From assembly GCA_963712435.1 (NCBI GenBank), contig CAVQIB010000010.1, forward strand, positions 165,706-229,705: a DNA stretch of 64,000 bases. Reading direction: 5' to 3'. Positions 36,841-46,580 of the stretch are shown here, piece after piece. Source of the DNA: Rhodoplanes sp963712435. GTDB lineage: Bacteria; Pseudomonadota; Alphaproteobacteria; Rhizobiales; Xanthobacteraceae. Each line of letters begins with the position of its first letter. Position 1 is the stretch's first letter. The position numbers and the translations under genes were made by a program. The notes under the pieces were generated by a model, which was not told where the DNA came from, searched no databases, and saw only the letters and a program-made list of their open reading frames with translations.

Positions 36841-37716
36841 GAGCGGTCCCCCGTTCCTGCGCCGCGCGGCTGCGCGCCGTCCGCAACGCGCCGGCGCGTC
36901 TCGCAATGGTCGGTGTCCGAGCACACGAACATGCGCCCGCCGCGGTCGTCGGTGATCACCTCGTCGAGGAAGCTGTCGGCCGCGCCGCACAGCGCGCACG
37001 ATCCCGCATGCCGGTACGGTTCGAACGGATGATCCTCGAAATCGAGCGAGACGACGCGCGTATAGGGCGGAATGGCGTAGATGCGCTTCTCCCGGCCGGC
37101 GCCGAACAACTGCAGCGCCGGGCAATCGTCCATCTTCGGATTGTCGAATTTCGGCGTCGGCGACGGGTCCATGACGTACCGGTCGTCAACCTTGACGGGA
37201 TAGGCATAGGTCGTCGCGATGCGCCCGTGCCGGGCAATGTCCTCGTAGAGCTTCACGTGCATGAGGCCGTAATCGGCAAGCGCGTGCATGCGGCGCGTTT
37301 CGGTCTCGCGCGGCTCGAGAAAGCGCAGCGGCTCCGGGATCGGCACTTGGAAGACGAGAATCTGGTCTTCGCTCAACCGATGTTCGGGAATGCGGTGCCG
37401 GGTCTGGATCACGGTCGCTTCGCGCGTGCTGGTCGTCGTGCGCGACGCCCGCCGTCTTGGCGAAGAACTTGCGGATGGATACCGCGTTGGTCGTGTCGTC
37501 GGAACCCTGGTCGATCACCTTCAACACGTCGCACGGCCCGAGAATGGCGGCGGTGACCTGCACGCCGCCGGTGCCCCAGCCATAGGGCATCGGCATTTCA
37601 CGGCTGGCGAACGGGACCTGATAGCCCGGAACCGCGATCGCCTTCAGGATGGCGCGGCGGATCATCCGCTTGGTCTGCTCGTCCAGGTAGGCGAAATTGT
37701 AGGCGGGCGCGTTCAT
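36837..37716 (-). pseudogene. phnJ: PhnJ, carbon-phosphorus lyase radical-SAM subunit, one-base insertion
   Basis: Starts MNAPAYNFAYLDEQTKRMIR at 37716. The PhnJ text continues through MPYGWGTGGVQVTAAILG and FFAKTAGVA, shifts at one extra G near 37445, then resumes TRHRIPEHRLSEDQILVFQ to the end. The Fe-S cysteines are present: CALC and FVCSDTDHC, matching the C-x2-C and C-x5-C arrangement in E. coli PhnJ. This subunit breaks the C-P bond. Repaired length is about 292 residues, so the break is probably a sequence error. Confidence 0.93.
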
Positions 37717-38810
37717 TCCGCCGCCTCCCGCGCCGAGCCGTTCGCGTCGCCCGTCGCCGCGAACGTCGTGCGCATCGCGCGCAACAGGCCGAGCTCCGAC
37801 TGGAAGTCGACATAGTGCGGCAGCTTCAGATGCTCGACGAATCCCGTCGCCTGCACATTGTCGGAATGCGACAGGACGAACTCCTCGTCCTGCGCCGGCG
37901 CCTTCGCCTCTTCGTCGAGCTCGCGGGCGCGCAGCGCGCGATCGACCAGCGCCATGCTCATCGCCTTGCGCTCGCACTGCCCGAAGACGAGGCCATAGCC
38001 GCGGGTGAAGCAGGGCGGCGTCGCCGAAGAGCCTTTGAACTGCGTAATCATCTGGCACTCGGTCACGGTGATGCGTCCGAGCGGCAGCGCGAAGCCCGCC
38101 TCTTCGGCGAAGAACTCCACCTCGATCTCCCCAAGACGAATTTCGCCGGCGAATGGATGATTGCGTCCGTAGCCGCGCTGGGTCGAATAGCCGAGCGCAA
38201 GCAGGAATCCTTCATCGCCGCGCGCGAGATTCTGCAGGCGAAGATCGCGGTCGGCGGGAAAGCTCAGCGGTTCGCGGGTCAGGTCGCCGACGGGCGTTTC
38301 CGGCTGGCCTTGCGGCGCGGGCTCGATCAGGCCTTCCGCCTGGAGCAGATCGGTGACGCGCGGCATTGCGGCGGACGTGGATTCGCCGACCGCCGGCGCT
38401 TGCGGCGCGTCGGGCAGGGGTTCGAGCAGGCGATGCGTGTAATCGAAGGTGGGGCCGAGCACCTGGCCGCCGGGCAGGTCCTTGAAGGTCGCGGAAATGC
38501 GGCGCCTGATCTGCATCGTCGCCGTGTCGACCGGCGCAGTCGCCCCGAAGCGCGGCAGCGTCGCGCGGAACGCGCGTAGCAGAAAGATCGCCTCGATCAG
38601 ATCGCCGCGCGCCTGCTTGATCGCGAGCGCAGCAAGCTCGCGGTCGTAAAGCGACCCCTCGGTCATGACGCGGTCGACCGCGAGCGCAAGCTGCTCGGAA
38701 ATCTGCTGCAGCGACAGTTCCGGCACGCTGCGGTCGCCGCGCCGCTCATGCGCGAGCAGGCGATGCGCATTCTCGATGGCCTGTTCGCCGCCTTTGACCG
38801 CGACATACAT
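37713..38810 (-). CDS. phnI: PhnI, C-P lyase complex nucleosidase subunit
   Basis: A 365-residue intact PhnI starting MYVAVKGGEQAIENAHRLLA. Recognisable blocks include LALAVDRVMTEGSLYDRELA, GYSTQRGYGRNHPFAGEIR and ITVTECQMITQFKGS. PhnI displaces adenine from ATP or GTP so that methylphosphonate is attached to ribose triphosphate, with PhnG, PhnH and PhnL. The open frame extends further 5', but the family starts at this ATG. Overlaps phnJ by 4 bases. Confidence 0.96.
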   Translation of the reverse strand: MYVAVKGGEQAIENAHRLLAHERRGDRSVPELSLQQISEQLALAVDRVMTEGSLYDRELAALAIKQARGDLIEAIFLLRAFRATLPRFGATAPVDTATMQIRRRISATFKDLPGGQVLGPTFDYTHRLLEPLPDAPQAPAVGESTSAAMPRVTDLLQAEGLIEPAPQGQPETPVGDLTREPLSFPADRDLRLQNLARGDEGFLLALGYSTQRGYGRNHPFAGEIRLGEIEVEFFAEEAGFALPLGRITVTECQMITQFKGSSATPPCFTRGYGLVFGQCERKAMSMALVDRALRARELDEEAKAPAQDEEFVLSHSDNVQATGFVEHLKLPHYVDFQSELGLLRAMRTTFAATGDANGSAREAAE

Positions 38811-38811
38811 C

Positions 38812-39408
38812 TCAGATCTCGTCCATGAGTGTCGCCGATCTCGGCAGAGCGGCGATCGCCGCATCGGCCGCGAGCAGAAGATCGACGCCGCGTGGGAACA
38901 GCGCGCGATTGGCGGCGAGCCGCTGGCGGAAATCGGCCGGCGCGGGCCGGGGCCGAACAACGATCCGATCCTTGATTCCGGGACCGCGGAAAGTAAGCGG
39001 GGGCCCTTCGTCAAAGCTCTCGATCTGCAGAATCAGCGTCGCCGAACGGTCCGGATAGTCCGACGTCCCGAGCGCGAACGCGTCGAACGGCGGCGCAAGC
39101 TCCGGATCGGAGATGATCGCGAACGCGGCTTGTTGCGGATCGTTCACGACCGGCGCGCCGGTATGAAAGCGCAGCCAATAGGCGACGCCGGCGTCGGCGA
39201 GGGGTGACCCGAGCCACACAGGCGTGTCCTGATCGAACAGCGTGAGCGCGGCGGCGGCGGCGGCGGGCGCGAGCGGCGGCGGCGGCGCTATGTCCGTGGA
39301 CAGGCGGCAGATGCGTCCGGGCCGCGCGAACGCATCCATGATGGAGCGGAAGACGGACTGCGCCGACAAAACGCGGTCGGCAAAGCCGGGCGCGAGCGCG
39401 GTCGCCAT
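38812..39408 (-). CDS. phnH: PhnH, C-P lyase complex subunit
   Basis: A 198-residue protein with PhnH blocks FRSIMDAFARPGRI, ALTLFDQDTPVWL, YWLRFHTGAPVV and LTFRGPGIKD, ending RGVDLLLAADAAIAALPR. PhnH forms part of the PhnGHIJ core with a fold like a PLP-binding protein but no cofactor. The ATG at 39408 is one base from the phnG stop. Intact. Confidence 0.94.
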   Translation of the reverse strand: MATALAPGFADRVLSAQSVFRSIMDAFARPGRICRLSTDIAPPPPLAPAAAAAALTLFDQDTPVWLGSPLADAGVAYWLRFHTGAPVVNDPQQAAFAIISDPELAPPFDAFALGTSDYPDRSATLILQIESFDEGPPLTFRGPGIKDRIVVRPRPAPADFRQRLAANRALFPRGVDLLLAADAAIAALPRSATLMDEI

Positions 39409-39409
39409 G

Positions 39410-39898
39410 TCAGCCCTCCCCGCGAACCAAGGTGAAGAAGTCGACGCGGGTCGCCGCCGCTTGCGCGGCGATCTCCCGCCGTTCGGCCTCCTGGCGGGCG
39501 CGCAGCGGCGAAAGCACGCGCTCCCCGATCCCGGCGCAGTAGTCTCCGCTCTGAAACAGCGCATCGCACAGCGCGACCAGGCGCGCCTTTTCCTGGTCGC
39601 GGCCGAGGACATAGCCGAACCCGATCTCGCCGGTCGCAAGCCGCACCGCCGCGCGCGAGACGGTCGCCTCGCCGATATTGAAAGGAGCGCCGTCCCCGCC
39701 GATGCGGCCGCGCACCATCGCCAGTCCGGTCTCCGGCTGCCGCACATCGTCATGGCCGGGCAGTTCGCCGAGACCAGCCAACAGGAGCGCAAGCTCCTTC
39801 GTATCGGCCTCGACGAGCAGCCGCATCGCCGCGCGACGGGCCGCCAGCCTGTCGTCCGCTTCACCTTGCAGGGGCGATTGCGCGCGCTCGGTTGCCAT
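39410..39898 (-). CDS. phnG: PhnG, C-P lyase complex subunit
   Basis: A 162-residue PhnG: QPETGLAMVRGRIGGDGAPF, FNIGEATVSRAAVRLATGEI (overlapping stretch), GFGYVLGRDQEKARLVALCD and the C-terminal AATRVDFFTLVRGEG. First gene of the phnGHIJ-GNAT-KLM operon. ATG 39898 is used; an ATG three codons upstream touches the operator palindrome. No clear ribosome-binding site is seen, so translation may be leaderless or start slightly differently. Confidence 0.9.
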   Translation of the reverse strand: MATERAQSPLQGEADDRLAARRAAMRLLVEADTKELALLLAGLGELPGHDDVRQPETGLAMVRGRIGGDGAPFNIGEATVSRAAVRLATGEIGFGYVLGRDQEKARLVALCDALFQSGDYCAGIGERVLSPLRARQEAERREIAAQAAATRVDFFTLVRGEG

Positions 39899-39907
39899 GG
39901 CCAACAT

Positions 39908-39923
39908 GTCTATGTTAATAGAC
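39908..39923. promoter_or_regulatory. Probable PhnF operator
   Basis: GTCTAT-GTTA-ATAGAC is a perfect palindrome between divergent phnG (start 39898) and phnF (start 39965). GntR/HutC-type PhnF repressors bind TATAGAC-like inverted repeats, so binding here would block phnG transcription and autoregulate phnF. Confidence 0.7.
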
Positions 39924-39964
39924 AACTTGGTAGCGCCTGCCAATGACCTTTTGATGACAAACGC

Positions 39965-40750
39965 ATGAGCTTGCGCAAGCGAAGAGCCGGCGCGCGCCAT
40001 CCTGATGGCGCGGCGGGGCCCGCCGCAACGGCGGCCGGAATCGCGCTCTGGCGCCGGGTCGCGGACGATCTGGAGCGGGCGATCGCGGCGGGGGCGTACA
40101 CGATCGGAAGCAGGCTGCCCGGCGAGAACGATATCGCCGAGCGATTCGGCGTCAATCGCCATACGGTGCGGCGGGCGCTCGCATCGCTCGCCGAGCGCGG
40201 GCTGGTGCGGGCGGAGCGGGGCAGCGGCACCTATGTCGAGACGCAACGCATCGCCTATCCGATCGGATTGCGCACGCGGTTTTCGGAGATTATCGGCGTG
40301 GGCGGGCGGGAGGCGGGCGGCCGCCTGATTGCGAGCGCGGAAGAGCCGGCCGAACCGGACGTGGCGCGTCGCCTCGGGATCAAAGCGGGAGCCGCCGTGG
40401 CGCGGCTCGAACTGCTGCGGCATGCCGATCGCGTTCCGATCTGCGTCGCGACGAGCTGGCTGTCCGCTGCGCGCTTTCCCGATGTCGCGCGTGTCTACGC
40501 CGCGAAGCGCTCGATGACCCGGACGCTCGCCGAGTACGGTTTGGCGGATTACCGGCGGGCGAGCACGCGCATCGTCGCGGCGATCGCCAACGCGGCCGAC
40601 GCGCAATCGCTCGACTTGCGGCCGGGCAGCCCGATCCTGCTCGTGAACAGCGTCGACGTCGATCCCGCAGGAGCGCCGGCGCTCACGACGCGGTCCCAAT
40701 TCGCCGCCGAACGCGTGGCCTTTGTCGTCGAGGGATCGTCGCCCCGCTGA
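39965..40750 (+). CDS. phnF: PhnF, GntR/HutC-family regulator
   Basis: A 261-residue repressor with an N-terminal GntR winged helix (LWRRVADDLERAIAAGAYTI, RLPGENDIAERFGVNRHTVR, GSGTYVE) and a UTRA ligand domain (ARLELLRHADRVPICVATSW). It controls phosphonate genes, responding to phosphonate or phosphate status. Divergent from phnG with a palindromic operator between; converges on the phnE copies. Intact. Confidence 0.94.
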   Translation: MSLRKRRAGARHPDGAAGPAATAAGIALWRRVADDLERAIAAGAYTIGSRLPGENDIAERFGVNRHTVRRALASLAERGLVRAERGSGTYVETQRIAYPIGLRTRFSEIIGVGGREAGGRLIASAEEPAEPDVARRLGIKAGAAVARLELLRHADRVPICVATSWLSAARFPDVARVYAAKRSMTRTLAEYGLADYRRASTRIVAAIANAADAQSLDLRPGSPILLVNSVDVDPAGAPALTTRSQFAAERVAFVVEGSSPR

Positions 40751-40756
40751 CCCCCG

Positions 40757-41628
40757 TCACCCGACCACGACGGCGCTGCGCCCGATAATGGCGAAGCGCA
40801 ACCGGTTCGATATCCAGTCAATCAACGCGACCGTCGCGAGGATCATGAGCACCAGGAAAGAGACCTTGCTCCATTCCAGCACGCGGATCTGCTCCGACAG
40901 GTGCAGGCCGATGCCGCCCGCCCCGACAATGCCGATGATCGTCGCGGAGCGCGTGTTCGACTCGAAATAGTAGAGGACCTGGCTTGCGATGACCGGGAAG
41001 CATCTGCGGAATCAGGCCGAACCGCACGACATTCAGGCGCGAGCCGCCGGTCGCAATGACGCCTTCGACCGGCTTCCTGTCGGCGTTTTCGATCGCCTCG
41101 GAGAACAGTTTGCCGAAGCTGCCGATGTCGGAGGCTGCGATGGCGAGAATGCCGGCGAACGGGCCGAGGCCGACCACATTGATCCAGATCAGCGCCCAGA
41201 TCAGCACGTCGACGCCGCGGATCGTGTCGAGCAAGCGGCGCACGGCGAAATGAGCGAACACATTGGGAATCGACGTTCTTGGCGGCGAGGAAGCCGAGCG
41301 GAAACGCGAGCACCGCGGCCATGAGCGTGCCAAGGAAGCGCGATCGCGAGCGTCTCGGCGAGCGACCGCAGATAGAGGGCGAGCTGCGTCCCGGGAGACG
41401 GCGGAAACATGAGGGTGACGATATGCGCCGAGCTGCGCCATGCCGGACCCGAAACGCGCAGAACGAGAACTCGAGCCGCCATAGGCCATAGGCGGCAAGC
41501 GCCAGCATGCCGACGCCGACCAGCCGCCGCGAGCGCGCGGCCCCGATACGGCGGGTCGAGCACGCGAGGATGCCGGCGGCGCAGGGCCTCCGCATCCGTG
41601 AGCGCCGCCTCCGCGCAACGATGTTCAC
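40757..41628 (-). pseudogene. phnE: PhnE phosphonate ABC permease (distal copy), one-base insertions
   Basis: GTG start at 41628 overlaps the stop of the upstream phnE copy. Across frames: VGVGMLALAAYGLWRLEFSF, LGTLMAAVLAFPLGFLAAKN, FAHFAVRRLLDTIRGVDVLI, FSEAIENADRKPVEGVIATG, GLIPQMLP, VLYYFES and SFLVLMILATVALIDWISNR. This is the PhnE six-helix permease. Extra bases near 41000 (CCCGG), 41273, 41340 and 41455 break the frame. Two PhnE proteins per operon are usual and form the heterodimeric channel of PhnCDE. Confidence 0.88.
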
Positions 41629-42555
41629 GCGCGCTGCTCCCATCCGATCAGCCAATGGCGCAGCCGCTCGGTCACAAGATCGATGACGACCACCGTCACG
41701 ATGATCAGGAGCAGAATGGCGGAGACGTCGGTGTAGTAGAACTTGCGGATCGCCTCGATCAGGTCCTGCCCGATCCCGCCGGCGCCGACGAAGCCCATCA
41801 CGGCGGCGCCGCGGACATTGATCTCGAAGCGCAGCAGGGCGTAGGAGCGAAGTTCGAGATCACCTGCGGCACGACGGCGAAGCGGATCGCCTGACGCGCA
41901 GGCTGCGCGCCGGTCGCGCTCGCGCCCTTCGACCGGCTTCATGTCGATGTTCTCCACCACTTCGGCGAACAGCTTGCCCAGCGCGCCCATCGTGTGGATC
42001 GCGATGCGCGAGCACGCCCGGCATCGGCGCCGAGCCCGAAGGCGATCACGAAGAGCAAGGCGAAGACGATCTCGGGAACGGTGCGGCAGAATTCGAGAAA
42101 CCGGCGGGTCGCGGTGCGCAGCCAGCGCCGCCGTTCGAGATTGGCGGCGGCGGAAAAGCACAGCGAAGAACGCCACTGCGCCGCCGAGCAGCGTGCCGAG
42201 ATAGGCGATCAGCAGCGTGTCGACCAGGAGACTGAGCCACTCGCGCAGGTCCCAGAACCACTCGGCGAGATCGGCGGAAAGCGTGTTCAACGAGAGCGGC
42301 GGAACAAGGTTCCAGACATAGGCCGGCAAGCCGGTGGACGTTGGCGAGAAGCTTGTGGAAATCGACTTCGCCGGCGATGCCTGCCAGCGACCAGGGCTGT
42401 TCCCAACAGCGGCAAAGCCGAGCGCCGAGCGCCGCGCGCTTCGCCGCCATGGCGGCGCGATAATGCGCCAGCGCGCGCTCAATCTGCTGTCGGGCAGGGA
42501 GGCGGATGGCGTGAAGACCCGGCCGATGGCTGTAAGGCGGACCGGGGCGGGTCAT
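41625..42555 (-). pseudogene. phnE: PhnE phosphonate ABC permease (proximal copy), one-base insertions
   Basis: Starts MTRPGPPYSHRPGLHAIR at 42555, overlapping the phnD stop region. Across frames: PPLSLNTLSADLAEWFWDLR, LVDTLLIAYLGTLLGGAVAF, ALGKLFAEVVENIDMKPVEG, FEINVRGAAVMGFVGAGGIG and ILLLIIVTVVVIDLVTERLR. Frame breaks near 42340, 42155, 42010, 41925 and 41850, each explained by one extra base. Same family as the next gene downstream but clearly diverged. Confidence 0.87.
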
Positions 42556-43505
42556 GCGCCCGCCCCGCAAGCCCGGTCAGCGACGGGCGCTTCTTCTTGC
42601 GCAGCTCGTCGACGAACTGTTCACGACCTCGATGACGGGCTCGTAGGCGGCGTGGGTCGACGGGCTCGAACGGACGCTGCTTGCCCTCATAGATCTTGTC
42701 GAACGCCGCCGGGTCCCGGGTGGCGATCTCGAGCACGGCCGTCTTGATCGCGGCCTTGAGGCTCGGCGGCAGATGTCGAGAGATAGGCCATCGGCGAGTT
42801 CACGATCAGCTCGGACTTGAAGATGATGCGGAAGTCCTCCACCTTGGCCATGCCCTTGCGCGCCATGCGCAGCAGGTTGGATTCCTTCTCGTCGTTCCAC
42901 CAGTTGAAGGCCGACGTCGCACGGTGCCCTGCTGCAGCGCCGATCACCGCGTTCTCGTGGCTGCCGGCGTAGACGACCTTGCCGAAGAACTTCTCGGGTT
43001 CGATCCCCATCTTGTTCATGGCGAAGCGCGGCACGTTGTTGCCGGAGGTCGAGTTCGGATCGACCAGGCAGAGATTCTTGCCTTTCAGGTCCTGCGATCC
43101 TCTTGTACGGGCGAGTCCGCCTTCACATAGAAGACGGAGTAGTAGCCCTTGGTGCCGTCGTCGTTCACCTCGATCGCGAACGGCTCGATCTGCGCACCGG
43201 TCATGACAGCGCGCGCGATAGGATGCGGGGCCATACATCGCGATATGGATGTTGCCGGCGCGCTGTCCTTCGATCACCGCGGCATAGTCATTGGCGATGC
43301 GCAGCGTGACCTTGACGCCGAGCTCCTTCGAGAGGTAATTGACGAGCGGGGTCGCAGCGATCGAGCGTCGCCGGAGGCGTTCTCGTCCGGGACCATGGCG
43401 AACACCAGTTCCGGGATACTGCGCCTTGTAGTCCTGCGCGCAAGCGGCGCCCACGCTGACGGCCAGCGCGATCGCGCCCGCTATGACGCTGCGACGATGA
43501 AGCAT
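42552..43505 (-). pseudogene. phnD: PhnD phosphonate-binding protein, one-base insertions
   Basis: Starts MLHRRSVIAGAIALAVSVGA (signal peptide) at 43505. Continues across frames with PLVNYLSKELGVKVTLRIAN, EGQRAGNIHIAMYGPASY, LKGKNLCLVDPNSTSGNNVP, FFGKVVYAGSHENAVIGA, SELIVNSPMAYLS and FDKIYEGKQRPFEPV. These are PhnD features, including the SGNNVP phosphonate-binding loop. Breaks near 43415, 43375, 43220, 43095, 42925, 42775 and 42655. The exact C-terminus is uncertain; a stop overlapping the phnE ATG is likely. Confidence 0.88.
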
Positions 43506-43568
43506 GCGATCTCTCTCCTGTTTAGAAGCGTTCTCCGTGCGCGGCATCTGATCGGCCGGGCTGCGGCG

Positions 43569-44386
43569 TCACGCCGCCGCCGCCGCGCCGAGCGCCGGGG
43601 CAGAGTCGCGCACGCCGTGCGCATGCTCTTTGCCGTCCATCACCTCGCCGGCTTCGAGCCCGTAGAGCTCCCGCGCGAGCGGATCGGTCAGCGCGGCCGG
43701 CGCGCCGTCGAACACGACCCGCCCCGCCGCCATTCCGATCAGCCGATCGCAATAGCCGCGGGCGAGATCGAGCGAATGCAGGTTGCACATCACGGTGATG
43801 CCGAAATGCCTGTTGATGCGCAGCAGCGCGTCCATGACCAGCGCGCGTGTTGCGCGGATCGAGCGAGGCGACCGGCTCGTCCGCCAGGATCAGCTCCGGC
43901 TCCTGAACCAGCGCGCGGGCGATCGCGACGCGCTGCTGCTGGCCGCCGGAGAGGCTGCTCGGCGCGCTGCGCGGCAAGCGCGGCAATGTCGAACTGCTCC
44001 AGCGCCGACAGCGCGATGGCCCGGTCGTCGGCGGGCCAGAGGCCGAGCGACGCGCGCCAGGTCGGCACGGTGGCGAGCCGGCCCATCAGGACATTGGTGA
44101 GCACGTCGAGCCGCCCGACCAGGTTGAACTGCTGAAAGATCATCGCCGCGCGCCGGCGCCACAGGCGCAAGTCGCGGCCCTTCAGCGCCGTCACCTCTAC
44201 GCCTTCGAAGAGGATCGTGCCGCCGCTCGGATCGATCAGCCGGTTGATCATCCGCAGCAGCGTCGACTTGCCGGCGCCGGAACGGCCGATGACTCCGACG
44301 AAGGCGCCGCGTTCGATGGCGAACGAAGCGTCGGCCACGGCTGCTTTCTCGCCGAAACGACGCGTCAGGTCTTCGACAACAAGCAT
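43569..44386 (-). pseudogene. phnC: PhnC phosphonate ABC transporter ATPase, two one-base insertions
   Basis: Starts MLVVEDLTRRFGEKAAVADA at 44386. Walker A is GVIGRSGAGKSTLLRMIN; after a shift near 43985 the signature SLSGGQQQRVAIARALVQEP and Walker B LILADEPVASLDP appear; after a second near 43850 the H-loop MCNLHSLDLARGYCDRLIGM follows. Repaired length is about 272 residues. First gene of phnCDEE, reading away from the hexapeptide transferase. Confidence 0.92.
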
Positions 44387-44508
44387 GAGATCGGTCTCGA
44401 TTCGACCAACTCCTAACGCGCTCGTCCAACACTTGTATGACGACAGTCGTTTTGCGCGGCCATGCCTCACATTTTCTTTTCGGCGGCGACAACGCCGATT
44501 CATACAAA

Positions 44509-44525
44509 CGTCATCGCGGCGTCAT
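44509..44525 (+). promoter_or_regulatory. PHO-box-like direct repeat
   Basis: CGTCAT-CGCGG-CGTCAT repeats with an 11-base period, matching the CTGTCAT-N4-CTGTCAT plan of PhoB sites at the GTCAT core. It lies between divergent phnC and the phosphonate hexapeptide transferase gene, both expected to respond to phosphate starvation. Confidence 0.5.
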
Positions 44526-44628
44526 CGAAAACTGATCAGCCGTTCCAATCTTGCTCGTCCCCTGCTCGCTTCTCGCTGGTTTCGTTCCAGCGTGCTTGTC
44601 GTTCCCCGTTCGTGTGTGATGGCATGCG

Positions 44629-45300
44629 ATGACGCAGACGCTTTCGACGATTCCCCTGATCGACGCGACGGCCTTTGTTCGCGACAGCCGGCTCGGCGCC
44701 TACACCGAGATTGGCGCGCGCACCCAGCTCCTGGAAACCGAGCTCGGCGACTATTCCTATGTGATGAACGACTCCGATATCGCCTATGCGCGGATCGGCA
44801 AGTTCTGTTCGATCGCCGCCGCGACCCGGATCAATCCGGGCAACCATCCGATGCAGCGGGCCAGCCAATCGCATTTCACTTACCGCGCTAGCGTGTATTT
44901 TCCTGGCGAAGAAGACGAGGCTGCGTTTTTTTCCTGGCGGCGCGCACATCCGGTCGTGATTGGCCATGACGCGTGGATCGGCCACGGCGCGGTGATCCTG
45001 CCGGGACGCACGATTGGAACAGGCGCGGTCATCGCCGCCGGCGCCGTCGTCACCAAGGATGTGGGCGACTACACGATCGTCGCCGGCAACCCGGCCCGCC
45101 CGGTGCGCCAACGCTTCCCCGTCTCGATCGGGCAGCGGCTGAAGCGGCTCGCCTGGTGGGATTGGCGGCACGAGGAACTGCGCGCCGCTCTGGCCGATTT
45201 CCGCGCGCTTGCGGTGGATCAGTTTCTGACGAAATACGAGCGGGCCGAGCCCTGGCCGGACGCAACCGGGATCGGGCGCGCGACCGCGTTGACGGTGTGA
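44629..45300 (+). CDS. Phosphonate-cluster hexapeptide-repeat transferase
   Basis: A 223-residue left-handed beta-helix acetyltransferase like those annotated as chloramphenicol acetyltransferase relatives. Hexapeptide stretch IGKFCSIAAATRINPGNHPM, then VIGHDAWIGHGAVILPGRTI and GAVVTKDVGDYTIVAGNPAR. It fits the 'phn_thr' family found only near C-P lyase genes. Its substrate is not established. The stop overlaps the following PhnM-like ATG. Confidence 0.88.
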   Translation: MTQTLSTIPLIDATAFVRDSRLGAYTEIGARTQLLETELGDYSYVMNDSDIAYARIGKFCSIAAATRINPGNHPMQRASQSHFTYRASVYFPGEEDEAAFFSWRRAHPVVIGHDAWIGHGAVILPGRTIGTGAVIAAGAVVTKDVGDYTIVAGNPARPVRQRFPVSIGQRLKRLAWWDWRHEELRAALADFRALAVDQFLTKYERAEPWPDATGIGRATALTV

Positions 45301-46505
45301 TGGACGCCCCCCTGAGTAAGGCCGTGCATCTGCGCATCGAGGGCGGCCACGTCCTGGTCGGCGACCGCTTCGCACCGGCCGCCGTCGACGTGACGGCGGA
45401 CGGCGTGATCCGGGAGACCGGGGCGGACGAAAGCCCGCGGCGCCTCGACGCCGAAGGGCTCCTGGTGCTGCCCGGCCTGGTCGATATCCATGGCGACGCC
45501 TTCGAACGGCAGATGATGCCCCGCGCCGGCGTGCATTTTCCCGTCGACACCGCGCTGCTGGAAAGCGACCGGCAGGCCGTCGCCAACGGCATCACGACGG
45601 TGTTCCATGGCGTGACCTGGTCATGGGAGCCTGGATTGCGGGGAGCGGACAACGCCCGCGGCCTGCTCGCAGCGATCGAACAGCTCCGCCCGGAACTCGC
45701 CGCCGACACGCGCTTTCACCTGCGCCACGAGACCTACAATGTCGACGCGGAAGAGGAGATCAGCGCCTGGCTGACGGCGCGCCGCATCGACATGCTCGCC
45801 TTCAATGACCACATGACGCTGATCACCGACACGCTCAACCGGCCGCACAGCCTTGCGCGCATGATCGAGCGGTCGGGCGTGTCGAGCGACGAGTTCGTTC
45901 GGGTTGCGGAACGGGCGCGCCGGCGCGGCCATGAGGCGCCGCAATCGATTGCGCGGCTGGCGGAGAGGGCCGTCGCCGCCGGCGTGCCGCTGGTGTCGCA
46001 CGACGACGCCGACCCTGAGCAGCGCCGCTGGTTCCGCTCGCTCGGATGCCGCGTGGCGGAGTTTCCCACCACCGTCGAGACGGCCGAGGAGGCCGCCGAG
46101 AGAGGCGACGACATCGTGCTCGGCGCGCCCAATGTCGTGCGCGGCGGCAGCCATGTCGGCTGGATCAGCGCAACCGAGATGATCGCGCGCGGCCTGTGCT
46201 CGATCCTGGCGTCCGATTATTATTATCCCGCGCTGCTGCTGGGCGCGTTCCGATTGGCCGCGGCCGGCACGCGGTCCCTCGGGAAGGCCTGGGCGCTCGT
46301 CTCCGAGACGCCGGCCAAAGCGGCCGGTTTGCGCGATCGCGGTCGAATCGCCGCGGGCCTGCGCGCGGACCTCGTGCTTGTGGATGCGGCGCATTATGAT
46401 CGGCCGCGCGTCGTCGCAACCATCGTCGGCGGACGGATTGTCCAGCTTAACGAACCAGACCGGTTTGTCGCCGCCTCGGCAGCGAACGGCGCAAAAGCCC
46501 GGTGA
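45300..46505 (+). CDS. Second PhnM-type amidohydrolase
   Basis: A 401-residue amidohydrolase of the PhnM family: VLPGLVDIHGDAFERQMMPR, the HLRHETYNVD strand, LVSHDDADPEQRRW, ILASDYYYPALLLGAF. It is clearly different from the phnM at 33738-34892. The DIHGDAFERQ motif replaces ELHTDHIEAH, so substrate or metal geometry may differ. Translationally coupled to the hexapeptide transferase. Possibly serves another phosphonate or ribosyl intermediate. Confidence 0.88.
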   Translation: MDAPLSKAVHLRIEGGHVLVGDRFAPAAVDVTADGVIRETGADESPRRLDAEGLLVLPGLVDIHGDAFERQMMPRAGVHFPVDTALLESDRQAVANGITTVFHGVTWSWEPGLRGADNARGLLAAIEQLRPELAADTRFHLRHETYNVDAEEEISAWLTARRIDMLAFNDHMTLITDTLNRPHSLARMIERSGVSSDEFVRVAERARRRGHEAPQSIARLAERAVAAGVPLVSHDDADPEQRRWFRSLGCRVAEFPTTVETAEEAAERGDDIVLGAPNVVRGGSHVGWISATEMIARGLCSILASDYYYPALLLGAFRLAAAGTRSLGKAWALVSETPAKAAGLRDRGRIAAGLRADLVLVDAAHYDRPRVVATIVGGRIVQLNEPDRFVAASAANGAKAR

Positions 46506-46580
46506 CGGGAGGCGATCCGCAAGACGCGTCGCCGAGCGCAGCCGATCGGCTTTTCAGACGAGCAAAGCGGGACGGCCGGC

